Origin: Anopheles merus
Lineage: Eukaryota; Arthropoda; Insecta; Diptera; Culicidae
DNA length: 64,000 bases
Direction: 5' to 3'
Assembly (NCBI RefSeq): GCF_017562075.2
Contig: NC_054082.1
Span: 15,845,286-15,909,285, forward strand
Shown here: positions 46,320 to 57,545 of the stretch, in pieces
Numbering within the stretch: the stretch's first letter is position 1
How the letters are laid out: the number at the start of each line of letters is the position of its first letter
Position numbers and translations under genes: made by a program
Notes under the pieces: generated by a model
What the model saw: the letters and a program-made list of their open reading frames with translations, nothing else
Told to the model about the DNA's origin: nothing
Databases searched by the model: none

Positions 46320-48841
46320 GTGAGTGCGTATGGTGGAGAGTGAGTGTGAGTGTTTTATGTTATCGCTACAGCGCTACAAGTGAAGTGGAAGTAGTCATCG
46401 ATGTCGGCTGTCGGAGTTGAAGTGCTTCGTTACTGGTGCCAATACACAATTACAATACACAGTCACGAAAGGATGCATTGTGTTGTCGCAAGTGGTTAAC
46501 AACGGTGCGTACGTAGGCAACGCAAACACCTGTCCTATGTGCGCGGAAGCCTTTGCTCAGCACGCAGAATTTTGGTGGTGGCTTTATACGGCTGTACAAA
46601 ACAACTTTTCAACCGCTTGGTGCGGAAACATGCAAACCACCATTTCATTCACAATCAGACAGAGAGTGGCGTGCTGCCGGGGGAAAAAAATCCCACAAAA
46701 GAATTACTCTGTAGCATTGTGCAAAGTTTAATGGTATTACCATAAAGCGAAGCACCCGTTACGGTACGGCTTGAAACTTTTGCCCGCCCAATGCCCGCCC
46801 CTAAACGGCGAATGCATAATGAGATTTGGTAAAATTCTAATAACTCTTCCAGCCGAAACGTTCCAATGCGCCTGGAAAGACTGGATCGAAATTCATTGAA
46901 ACATAAGCTTCACCGTAGCCGATTACGTTCGTCAGTCGATCGATTGCGGAAAACTTTCGCGCAGAACTGTTTCGAGCCAATGTTTGACCAATCGGCATCC
47001 AGCGTGACTGATAATGAGGTTTAATTTATTCCAGCAATATTGTGTTTGCATATTGCTTTCACGTGGGGGCGTCTGTCGGTAAAGTTGGAAAATCCTACCA
47101 TTTGTGCCATGGGTTGGGAAACGGTCGGCATAGAGAGCATTTTTTTTTTTTATCGGCAGCTTAACAAGTCAGCATGGTCCAGCTGGATGGAATGAAAAAT
47201 TAATGCAACGGCGCTGCGAACAGCCGCACAATCACCAGGGCAGCCTCGAAAGCACTGACTGTCCGTTCACAATGGAACACAAATAATCTCCCTAAATGGT
47301 ACCATTCAAACCGATGGCCACCAAAAATCGCTCTCCCTATCTCGGCAGCTTCGTAATCCGGCCCGAATCATGATTTTGTGGAGCGGATAATGGTGCGCTT
47401 AACGGTGGCGAAGGTCAGAGGTCTATAGTGCAAGCACTTCCGGATGAATACAGGCGTAAACATGAAAGGAAGCAACTTTACACATATTTTGGAAGGACAT
47501 GGAGGACATTTTCTCGGGGAGGATGTTTGTCTCCCGCTGTGAACCGTTGGGTGCAGGACTCGAATCGAATGAAAGTCCATTTGCATGTGTCTGCCTTCGG
47601 AGGGTGTATTTAGGTGCGCGGTACGTACACGTTTAGCTAGGCAGTGAGGGAAGCACAGCGAGGACGGTAACGGTGCGAATGTTTTCGGTCACAAAGCTGG
47701 CACTAGCATCTGACAGACTACGGACACGCGAAATCCCTGTCACCGTAGTGACAGCTTCAACTGTAAACCGTGGCGCGCTTGGCTGGGCACAAAGTCCAGC
47801 AGCCCATTCGTGACGGTCGGCGTCAGTGCTCGTCAGCATCAGGCGATGTCCACGATCTGTTCGGTGGTCCAGTTCCAGTATAACTAATGGTATCAGCAGT
47901 AGCACCGCAAAAAAAGAAAATCCTCCATTCTCTCGCCGGTAGTTTGCCGAGCGAGCGCGCGGGTACTTAACCGTACAAATTCGAACGCGTGCATCATCGG
48001 AACGGGAACACGGAGGGGCTCGCAACGGGAAACGGATGGCGAACGGTTTGATAGTGGCACTACTCTCTACGCGAAGCAACCATGTTCACCGCTCGGAGGG
48101 GTGTTTCCATTTTGGGTGTTAGAAGGAGGTGCCAACCAGCGTTTGTTGACATGCGACAAGCGTACGAGAGTATATGATGGCACTGATGGTGCTGCTGCTG
48201 CTGCTGCTGCTGCGGATGATGATGATGATGAGAATGCCACCGGCTATTGCTGGTGTGATGTTTTGCACCGTGTCTAGTCAGAATGCTGACACGAAATGTG
48301 CTGTTCTGCTGACGTTTGCCGAATGTGTTGGCTGCTGTGAGCTACTGCTGCTGCTGCTGCCGCCAGAATCGATTGGTGTTGAGCGGTTTGAATATGTTAA
48401 GGAGTACTGAAACGCGAGAACGTACTTGCCGGGCACCGGGATGATGATACGGGAAATATATTTGGTAAATTAATGTTTCGCGCTGGTTGACACGGGGTTG
48501 GCTCGTGAATTGATAATGCACACGGCAGTGCAGTTGTACTCGTTGGGATTTGAATAGTGGTTTGCGGGCAATGTGATTGATGGGCTACAATGTTGCCGAG
48601 TATGATCAAGTAGCTTTTATTAGCTTCTCCGTGTGACACACACTGAGTGATGACTTTGGAGCTTTTGGAAAAGGGATTTCGAATGTGACGCGAAATAATA
48701 AAATATTAAGTGGTGCAGCTGAAATCAATCCTTAAATGAAAGCTTTGAATAATGAATTGAACAAAATTGCACTCATTGAAATTACACATAGATGGAAGCA
48801 AATTAAAAAAAAGAAATTGAAGGAACAATTTGCAATGCAAG

Positions 48842-48862
48842 TTGCAAACATTTAGGCGCTTT
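48842..48862 (+). repeat. TGCAAAC-TTTAGGCG motif, copy 10
   Basis: TTGCAAACATTTAGGCGCTT, one mismatch in the left half and a full right half. Confidence 0.5.
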
Positions 48863-48953
48863 CAGTTTACAGTTCAGCTGGTGTGAATTAATACAGCAAA
48901 TGAGAGTCTTTCCCTCAGGGTAATCAGGTACATAACGTATGCATTGTACTCTA

Positions 48954-49030
48954 TTATAATAATTATAAACTATATAATTTATAATTATAAATTAATTATA
49001 ATGATTAAATAATTATAAATTATAAAATCA
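48954..49030. repeat. AT-rich, self-complementary tract
   Basis: About 75 bases composed almost only of A and T, built from overlapping ATAATTATAAATT-type words and their complements, so it can fold on itself. It lies between motif copies 10 and 11. Confidence 0.7.
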
Positions 49031-49133
49031 ATTTTAATGTTAGAAAACTAGATTGAAAAACCAGAAATACAACACAAATTAGGAATTATAACTTTTCCCA
49101 ACCAGTCGATTACGATTGCATTACAAACTACTT

Positions 49134-49155
49134 ATTGCATACCTTTAGGGGCTTT
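49134..49155 (+). repeat. TGCATACCTTTAGGGG motif, copy 11
   Basis: ATTGCATACCTTTAGGGGCT, full left half, with G for C in the GGCG end. Confidence 0.55.
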
Positions 49156-49389
49156 CCACACTCCTTGAGCTATTAGAAACTATGCACCGCCTAAAACTAG
49201 GCAACCGGTATGACTTCATTAGCTTGTTCAGACACTTAAAGTCGGTTGCTTAAAGCGCCAAGAAAATGAATATATGGCTCAAAAGCTAAAAAATGCAGTG
49301 ATAAATTCTGATAAGTTCACTACTCCACAAAGTCAAACGAGTTCACCAAGAATTCAAGGAGTGATGGGGGAATAAATCAAACAGCTTTA

Positions 49390-49701
49390 TTAAAGTTTAT
49401 GCACGCCAATCTTTATCATGTCGTACTTCGTTTGACCGCCTAGCCAATGTAATTGGAAAACTCCGCTCAGAAATGCTGCGTGTTTGTCTTTCCAATCTTT
49501 ACCGAACACTGTACCCATGAAGGTATTTACAAGAAACTGCCACCAAGCAAGCTCATCCAGCACATCATAAAGTCGACATTGGAAAGATGGGATGAGCAAT
49601 AGAAGAAATGAAAAAAAAAAATCATCTTGACGCGCAGCGTACGATGCTGACGACGGTAGTTTTGTGAGTGTAAACTTTACAGGATGCGGGCAAAGGTTCA
49701 T
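49390..49701 (-). CDS. candidate small secreted protein, 103 codons
   Basis: An open frame runs from ATG 49701 (context AGCCATGA) to TAA 49392-49390. After 27 polar residues comes a strongly hydrophobic stretch (FFFSFLLLLIPSFQ) that looks like the core of a signal peptide, then about 61 residues rich in Trp, Phe, Lys and Gly, ending GVHKL. The stop codon overlaps an AATAAA (49391-49386). The hydrophobic stretch lies just after an 11-base T run (49621-49611 on minus). A second ATG at 49625-49623, directly before that run and better placed for a signal peptide, is out of frame by one base, which suggests a run-length variant, an assembly error, or a decayed gene. There are almost no cysteines and I recognise no family. 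No splice acceptor or TATA box was found. Confidence 0.3.
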   Translation of the reverse strand: MNLCPHPVKFTLTKLPSSASYAARQDDFFFSFLLLLIPSFQCRLYDVLDELAWWQFLVNTFMGTVFGKDWKDKHAAFLSGVFQLHWLGGQTKYDMIKIGVHKL

Positions 49702-50466
49702 GGCTTTGCTCCATTATTAATTAGCTCCCATGGTACCCTGCGGGCGTACGGGAGTGGAGTTTTAAGGGAATGCAAAACCCATCCTATCATCCCCTTTCAT
49801 GGTACCATACCCAAAGTCCGTTGCTCTAATTTTCATTCGCTTGCGTTCGGTGACTTCGTTTTGGTTATGAATTTTTTTGCTCTCTCCATTTGCTTTCTCC
49901 ACTCCTGTCCTCTTTTTCTAGCCTGGGGGGAGAGGGAATTCTCGTGCGCGGAATTTCAATTCCATCCGCACCGGATTGGTTAATGAAGATATGAGGCATA
50001 GTGGTCGCGTGCTTGCCTGAAAGCTTGTGGGTGGGTGATGGTAGTGGATGCCCTCGGTGCTGCATAATTCCACCAATTAGAGGCACATTCATTTCACTTA
50101 GAAGCAGGGGATGTCGAGAAGCGGGTGCACTGTGATTAGTATTTATTAGCCCTAGAATTATTATTAGAATAGAATTAGAACAGTGGGGTGCTTTTGTTGT
50201 GCTTAATATTAAATCGAACACAATGACGTACAACCGTGGGGTTGTGTGTCTTCTAAACTTCAAACACACTTCAAATTGAGCATGTCCAGGAGTGCTCGAA
50301 CGCACGACTGGGGAGAGTGGGAAAGTGTTGAATTGTTTTCCCTTCCCGACAAGAGGATTACGCTGTTTATTTCCCGAACGTGCGGGTGCGAACATGACGC
50401 GCGTTTACGGTGGCAGGCGAAGGATTAGGTGACACCGTTCACTACAAATCGAGAGCTTTGCGATCG

Positions 50467-50490
50467 CACACACACACACACACACACACA
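50467..50490. repeat. (CA)12 microsatellite
   Basis: Perfect dinucleotide tract. Confidence 0.9.
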
Positions 50491-53400
50491 CGCATACTGT
50501 AACCATAGCGATGGTGCTTTACGTCCTTTGACGCAAGTGGTTTTACACGTCAAGTGACAGAAGTGTGACGCTTGGCTGCGCATCGGCTTCGGTACAGAGG
50601 GAAACCCAGATGGAACATAAACATCTCGAGGAAAAGTGGGTGAGCTGGAATGTTAAGCAAAAACAACGTTCTCAGCTTACATACATTCGGTGCCTGGGAA
50701 GCAAGCAAGCATCAGTTTTGACGTAAATCGCCAAACGCTTTAATTAAAGTGGCTTTAAATGATTACTAAAACCATAATTATATTCTTTCTGCTTGTTTGT
50801 GCAAAACGCAACTAATTAAACGGCTTGCACCAGTGTTGCACACTGTGAGGTTCGTTAGCCTGCTGGTTGCATTGGTGCAATTTGGAGCTGTTGGTGTTTG
50901 TGAGCGTCTGCGTGTGCTACTGCACGAGGTCAGTCAAGTGGAGAGCAAATAAATGGAAACGGAAAATGTAATAAAATTGTAATTAAGCAAATCCCAAGGG
51001 AGAGGCGGCAGCATCGTTTGTACCCGGTCGGTGGAGGGTCCACCACGGGTTGCGAGTAAAAACACACACACACATCCACGCACCCAGTGGGACAGGAAGG
51101 TCTAAACCGGGCAAGGAGGTTGGTACGGCCGGACACATCGGTGTCGTCGTGTTTATGAAATGAGAAAAGTTTATCCGCTTTTTAATCCTCACAAGCTCGC
51201 CGCGCAGCGAGCAGGAAGGTCGACCCAGCCAGCCGGCCGGCCGGCCGGTTGGTCGGTCGTGATAATGATGAAGTGAACCCAATTTACGGCAAACGGTTCA
51301 CTGTTTTTAGCTGAATGTTATGGTTTGCATGGTGGAGGATTTGCCCAGCCTGCTTGCCTTCCCGCCCAATGCGATGAGTGGCGTCAAGTGGAGCAAGCAT
51401 AATGAGTGTTAATCATTGGAAGTTGTTAATTCCTAATGACGGCAATCAAACTGGACATGGGCCTAACCCCGGGGAGGAAAGTGCTCCTTTAATTGTGCGC
51501 GAGTTTATGGTTGTGCAAACTGTTGCAGCCAAGCCAAACCGACCTGGGGTGGGGGAAATAATTATTATTTTACATGAGCTATGTTTAAATATTAGGAAGC
51601 CAATAATTATCTGCCTTTAAACGGAACGTTGCACATCCTGTGGGCTGCTTCATGTGGCTACAGCACTCTAGTCGTGCGCATTATTTTGCGCAGGGCAAAC
51701 CAAAAGTGCGCCAAAGAAAAATAGTTTTCCCTATCTCTACCAAAAACCCGCTGCTAATAGTGAGGGTGCACCACGCATTCACAATTGATTTATGGATGGA
51801 AATTGAGCAGAAAATAGCATGCCAAAGGTTCGCCGCGATTGTGCTCAAAGCGTGCAGGGGCGTTTGATGAATTCGCGGTTTGAGCATGGGATGTAAGGTT
51901 ATGAGGAAAAATAAAGCAAAAAAAAATAAGAGCGAAAAATAGAGCCCTGCAGCTAGAGCGATACAGGACCACGATCCAGCCAAATTGATGCTATTAAATA
52001 AGTTGGAAATTCAATTTAATATTGTCTCGCGTACCCTTCGCGAAGAAGCACGCGCCACACAATGCCGCTGTGCTGCGGTTGAGGCGCCCACTGTTTCGCG
52101 GCATGCAAAGGTACGAGCATCGTGATGCACCCAGTACTACCCGCCGTACTGCACTGAACGGAAGCGAGCGAACGCTTAATTTCACTGTAGGCGCGTATGT
52201 ACCGTGGCGATTGCGAGAGCGAGCGTGAAAAATCGACCCCGGTGGCCAATAGATTTGTTTGATGCAAGTCCAGGCGCGCGCATGCACGTGCGTGTGTGTG
52301 TGTTTGAATAGTAGTCCGGCCAACGCCATCACCCGCCATCGATAATTGAATTACTTTTCTATTATTTTGATTTGCATGCTGCTTCGCAGCGGTGCTAGTG
52401 CGGTGTGCACGGGCTTTGCACGCTTGGCAATTACGCGGGGAACGCGCGGTGGGCAGGATGCAGCATTGTTGTTTCGTTCGTTTATCATTGCAGGCGGGCG
52501 GCTTATCGCCCAGGCTGGCATGGCCGCTTTTTCAATCATCATTATTAATGGAAGGGTATTTTTAAATTTCCTATTTTGCGTTTTGCATTTATTATTGAAA
52601 TGGGGGAGCATCAAACGGGAACTGCTGGAAATGGGCCCGATGTAGACAGTGTGCACGAGCTGTACACCAGTTTTGCACACATTTTTCACCCGGCGAAAGC
52701 TACTGACACAGTCAAAAGCATACATTTTATGTTATATTTTGAACAATGTCGTTTCATTTCAATATAATCCTCACCCAGTTACGTTTGCTGCGTTTTCATA
52801 AGCAACTTTAGTGTGTTGGTCGTTGTGGAAATCATAACCTGATTGATTATGGATTTTGATTTGAATGAATTCAATGGTTTTGGACATGGGTATTAATTAT
52901 GAGCTCATTTGTATGATGTATGAATAAATTATTAATCCATTTGATCAAGATCAATGAAGCGGTTGCGGCATGTGAAATGAACTGCATTGTAATTAATTTA
53001 CCAGTTGATGTTTAGTCTGCTCCCGAGCTGCTTGGTTCATACGTTCTGAAGATATGAACGTTACTCGAATATTCACAACACATGAATATAGAGGATTTTC
53101 ATCAATTTTGTTGAACGTTTGCATAAAAAATGAGCTTTTTAAAGCTGGCTGTAGAAAAAAAAGAAAAACTAATATAGATATTTTCTTTTCATGGACATCT
53201 TTTGAAAGGTTATTTAAGCTTTTTTGCAAAAATAAATTTACTATTATGCGAGGTGCCTATCGTCTGTTATCCGGAATTTTAACCTTGGTGGACGAAGGGA
53301 TGCGTGCAGGCATGTTTTGAAGATAAGATGTTTGTTTTGAAGATCTATCACGATTTTAACAGTTAACTGAAGAGGACAGTTTTCGCGACAAAATGGTTGT

Positions 53401-56212
53401 AGTAGAAGTTTTGCATCATGTTGCTCCAGAAAATTCCAGGTCCAGAAATGTTGGGGACGCAGCTGGGGGATGTTGGACCAGGATGTCGCGTACTAGGATG
53501 TCATCGTTTAGAATGGTCGAATTGAGTTTTGACGTCATTGCTTGCCGCTGCGAAGCCTTCTTGCCGTTTTCCAGCTACTATTTCACTGTTTGGCGGGTTG
53601 CATCGACCTCCCGGCCAAGCCAACGCAGCAATGTAGTCACTTCGCTACCTCTGTTTTCATTTTCAGCTTCCTTTGAAACCTGAAGTCGCTCAGGGTCGTC
53701 GCCAATTCGGTACCGGACCTTCTTTCGCTACTCTGAATGTTGTCTAATAGTGTCAATATGTTGTAGATACCAGAACAGGCTTATACGACGTCCATAAACT
53801 GACCCACGGATTCCGTTTTAGACGATACGGGATGCAGTTTTTTGATCGCGCACGCTTCTAAACATAGTTGCTTCTCTTTTTTGGCTCTCACGATAAGAAT
53901 TCAACTGATAGAGGTGTAAAATTTTGTCCAGGAGCTCATAGATTACAATAATTGATAATGCGAAAGAAAGTTTGTAAAAACAACAACAGTTGAACCATTG
54001 AAAAACAAAGAATTAATGCCAACGTCAATAAGCGAATAATTTAAACTGATTTTTTAAATTTTGAGATGACTCCATTTTTTAACATCATTCGAAAATCATC
54101 AAACTCTTTCTCAATTTACTAATTTAAAACGTTCCCAACAAAATATTTTGCGTTTTACACTGCTTGTGAATACTAAAAACGCATTTGCATAATGCACCGC
54201 AGTGTATGCACCTTTCAATTAGCTTGCTCAACCAAGCGACTGCAGGTGTGTGTATGTACCTAGTGCATGCATATTCTTCGTAGTAAATCTTCGCTTAAAT
54301 GTCAAACGTTACCATCATTTGGCATGCTTTATCACAGCGAAAACCCGAGACGGCACCAGGGGCACTGATTTGATCGCTCGGCAGCGTTATGACACAGCTA
54401 CCGTTTCGTTTCGTTTCTCTTCGTCTTACTTTCCGCCTCCACCCGGGGGTGAATGGGGACGAAATAAAATATGTGCAACTGTCACGAGCAATCTCGATTA
54501 ACATTTCACCGGGTGAGCGAAGCCCGCAGAGGACGAGCGATGAGTTAAGTGATATTGCGCGTGGCATTGAGCGTAAACAATTAGTCGCAACCCGGCGGGA
54601 GTGTTGCAAACAAGGTAAATGTGTCGTTTTTTTATGTAGATATGTTCTACAGCTTGAAATGAGTTAATGTGCAGCGGGTTTTTTGTGTCAATGTTGCAAA
54701 GACGAAACGAAGCAGTAAAAACGATGAAACCACTGAATTGCGTATTTGTGGAGCAAAATGTAATAATCGCTCCACACTGAAGGAAACAATTAGCTCCACA
54801 GTAATTGACCTGACCTCTCGTGTTATAAGCGCGCACACACTCACACACAACATACCCACAGGTACAGCGGGGTAAAGTGTCTGGGTGGGAAAACTGCACG
54901 GCAACACTCACCCAAAGCTCTCACCTCGCTGGGCACGTAATTAAACCGTCGTTATCGTTATCATCATTATGGCCCCCCACTAGTCCCATCTGTCCTAGTC
55001 GGCCGTCGCTATGCAATCGAAAGTTGCAGCAGCGACAGTTGCAAATGTGCTCAGCGCAATGGCAAACAGCACGATTAGGGTGCCGCGAGAACCGTACAGC
55101 GGCGGGAAAGTCACAGGCAAATGAAAAATCAATATTTTTAATAAACCTTTCTGCGCGCGCGAATGAAAAGCTTTCCATTCCGCTGCGTCCCAGGGCGCAG
55201 GCAAGCGGTGGGCGTAAAATCCACCCAAACAAACAGCCCAACCGCTCGTACCTCCCTTCCCCCATCCCTGCACAGCCCGATAAAGTCAACAAATTAAGAA
55301 AACTTTCGAAGCGAGATTGCTATTAAAAAGTTTTCACCTCAACTCTCAACTGCACCGTTTCACGCGTGTTATCGCGCGGTCTGCCATCGACGACGACCGG
55401 GCGGGTGGCTGATGATGATTCGTCAGAAAAAGGATGTCATCCCCGGCGAGCGCCCGGTGAGGTTAATTTATCAAAAGATCATTGCCGTCAGGGTGGGTGG
55501 GGGTACCAATCTCCTCCGACAAATCCACTGCCCGTACTGATCCACAGCGCACGGTGGTGCTGGAATTTGATTTAGGGTTTCACCGAGCGAGGAGGGCGTC
55601 TGGCGGGCTGCGGCCGCTGACGGGGTGACGAAACACGAAAATCACATTTAGCCCGTCAATATGACAAGAGAGGATGGCTTTATGATGGGGCGAATGTACA
55701 TTTTTTTCTCTTTCGTCCCTCCACCTCCAATCCAAAGCCCCTCCCCTCTGTCGCTGTTTTTATCATTTCCTTGTTATCCTATCCTATTTAAGTATCGCCA
55801 AAGGGGTATTTTGGTGCTGCCGAAGGGCGAGAAGGCAAGGCACGGTCTGAAGTGGGCGAGAAAGCGTACGGACGGGGAAGCCTTTTTTTGAAAGCGATAA
55901 CGAAGGCTAATGGCGACAAAACGCTGATACCCCGATGAAGCCCGATTTCCACTCCAACCACTCCACCACATCCCTTTGCTGCGGGTCCGTTCCGTGCCGT
56001 CGAGGTTGCCGAAGGTTCCATATAATATTTATTTGTCATCATAATCCGCAGCACTTTTCCAGCTCAGTGGGTGGCAAATGAACCACCTGTTCGCGTTCCT
56101 GAACTTTCCTGCCAGCTGCCTGTTTGGTGCGAGCTGTTTGCTTGTGAACGAAGAAGCTAGAGATGGAGAGCATCAGCCGGCCTCAACATTCCCCCGTGCC
56201 AACTCCACCACA

Positions 56213-56223
56213 GGGGGGGGGGG
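56213..56223. repeat. G homopolymer, 11 bases
   Basis: Uninterrupted G run on the plus strand. Confidence 0.85.
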
Positions 56224-57418
56224 CGACAAAATGGCGCCCCAATTTTTTACTCCCGTGCTTTGCAGCACTCTTCCGCAGCGCTAGCTCTTCCCCATTGTAC
56301 CTGCGATGGGGGCTCGACGGAAAATTGTGTACGGTGTGAAGTTTGGCGGAGGACTTCAACACTGCCGCTCCACAGCAACAAACGAGCGAAACGGTGGGTG
56401 AGCACTGTTGGCATCTGGGTGCTGAAAATTAAGAAGCTTTGATTTATTCGTTCACTTATGTGCTGCTCGATTTTTGCCACTGCCATTGTGGTCGGTCGCT
56501 TCGCAGCTGCGGACGGAAGTGGTGATAAACGATGGATAACAATTCGCAGGTAAATGGGTATCCATGTGAAGAAGTGCTTTCAAATGAATTGTGATTTACA
56601 AAACAAAGAAGATAGGCTTTTATTGAAATGACGCTTAACAAAATGTGTATTATCGAGAATAAAGCGTGCGATAAATGTTTGAAGGATGAGTAATTATCTT
56701 CCCTAAAATGAGGCCTACGGAAACATGGTTTATGAACCATGGCCCTGTTCGCGTGAATAAAACGTGCATTTTAGATTAGACAAATAAATTGTTATTGAGT
56801 GCTTGCTGACTTTTTCCCAAAAAATGTGATTTTAGGTAAAAATACTTAGATACTTAAATACTTAGAAAATACATAAGTGTAAAATAAAACATAAAAAAGG
56901 GTGAGAAACTTTTACAGAGTATCAGATTCGATTATTGTATTTTTTTTGGATAATGCATTCAATTGACAACAAAAAATACTTAAATAATCTGTCGAAATTA
57001 GAAAATCCAATTGACATCTGTCAAATTGTTACTACATTTCTCTCCTCAGTAGCTCCCTCTGGTAGCTCCCTCTGGTGGGAAACCCATCAGCTTATGCTAC
57101 TTAAGCGTACACAACGTTCCTACTTTACCTATGCTTCTCTCCTTCTTTCGGTCCACTAAATCCGGCTCGGCACTAAATATTTCATGCACTGCCGAGCCGG
57201 AACTGGACATGTTCGACATCTTAAAGCTCTCTCTGTCTCTCTACTGATAGCGCTGTGCAAATTTGATCGACCGTGTAGGTGTATTTTTAGTCGGCTGTAA
57301 GCCGTCCCTTGTGTCGCTTTGGCAAAAGCAAATACATCAGCTTCGCCGGGGCGGGAAGAAAAACATGCTGAGCTCATCAAGCCATCACTCAGCGGGCATC
57401 TGTTTTGTGTAACAAATT

Positions 57419-57545
<127 letters not shown>

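Larger units (their letters stand above)
46320..49389. other. non-coding region; CTG repeats and AT-rich palindromic tract
   Basis: It contains (GCT)n tracts at 48190-48213 and 48347-48359, an extremely AT-rich segment of repeated ATAATTATAAATT-like words at about 48954-49030, and two motif copies. A 148-codon minus-strand frame at 47633-48079 has one hydrophobic stretch but no family signature or start context that I trust. Confidence 0.4.

Noticed and set aside
47633..48079. 148-codon minus-strand frame with a hydrophobic stretch
   Set aside because: No recognisable family, GC-rich composition favours chance frames, and no supporting splice or poly(A) signals.
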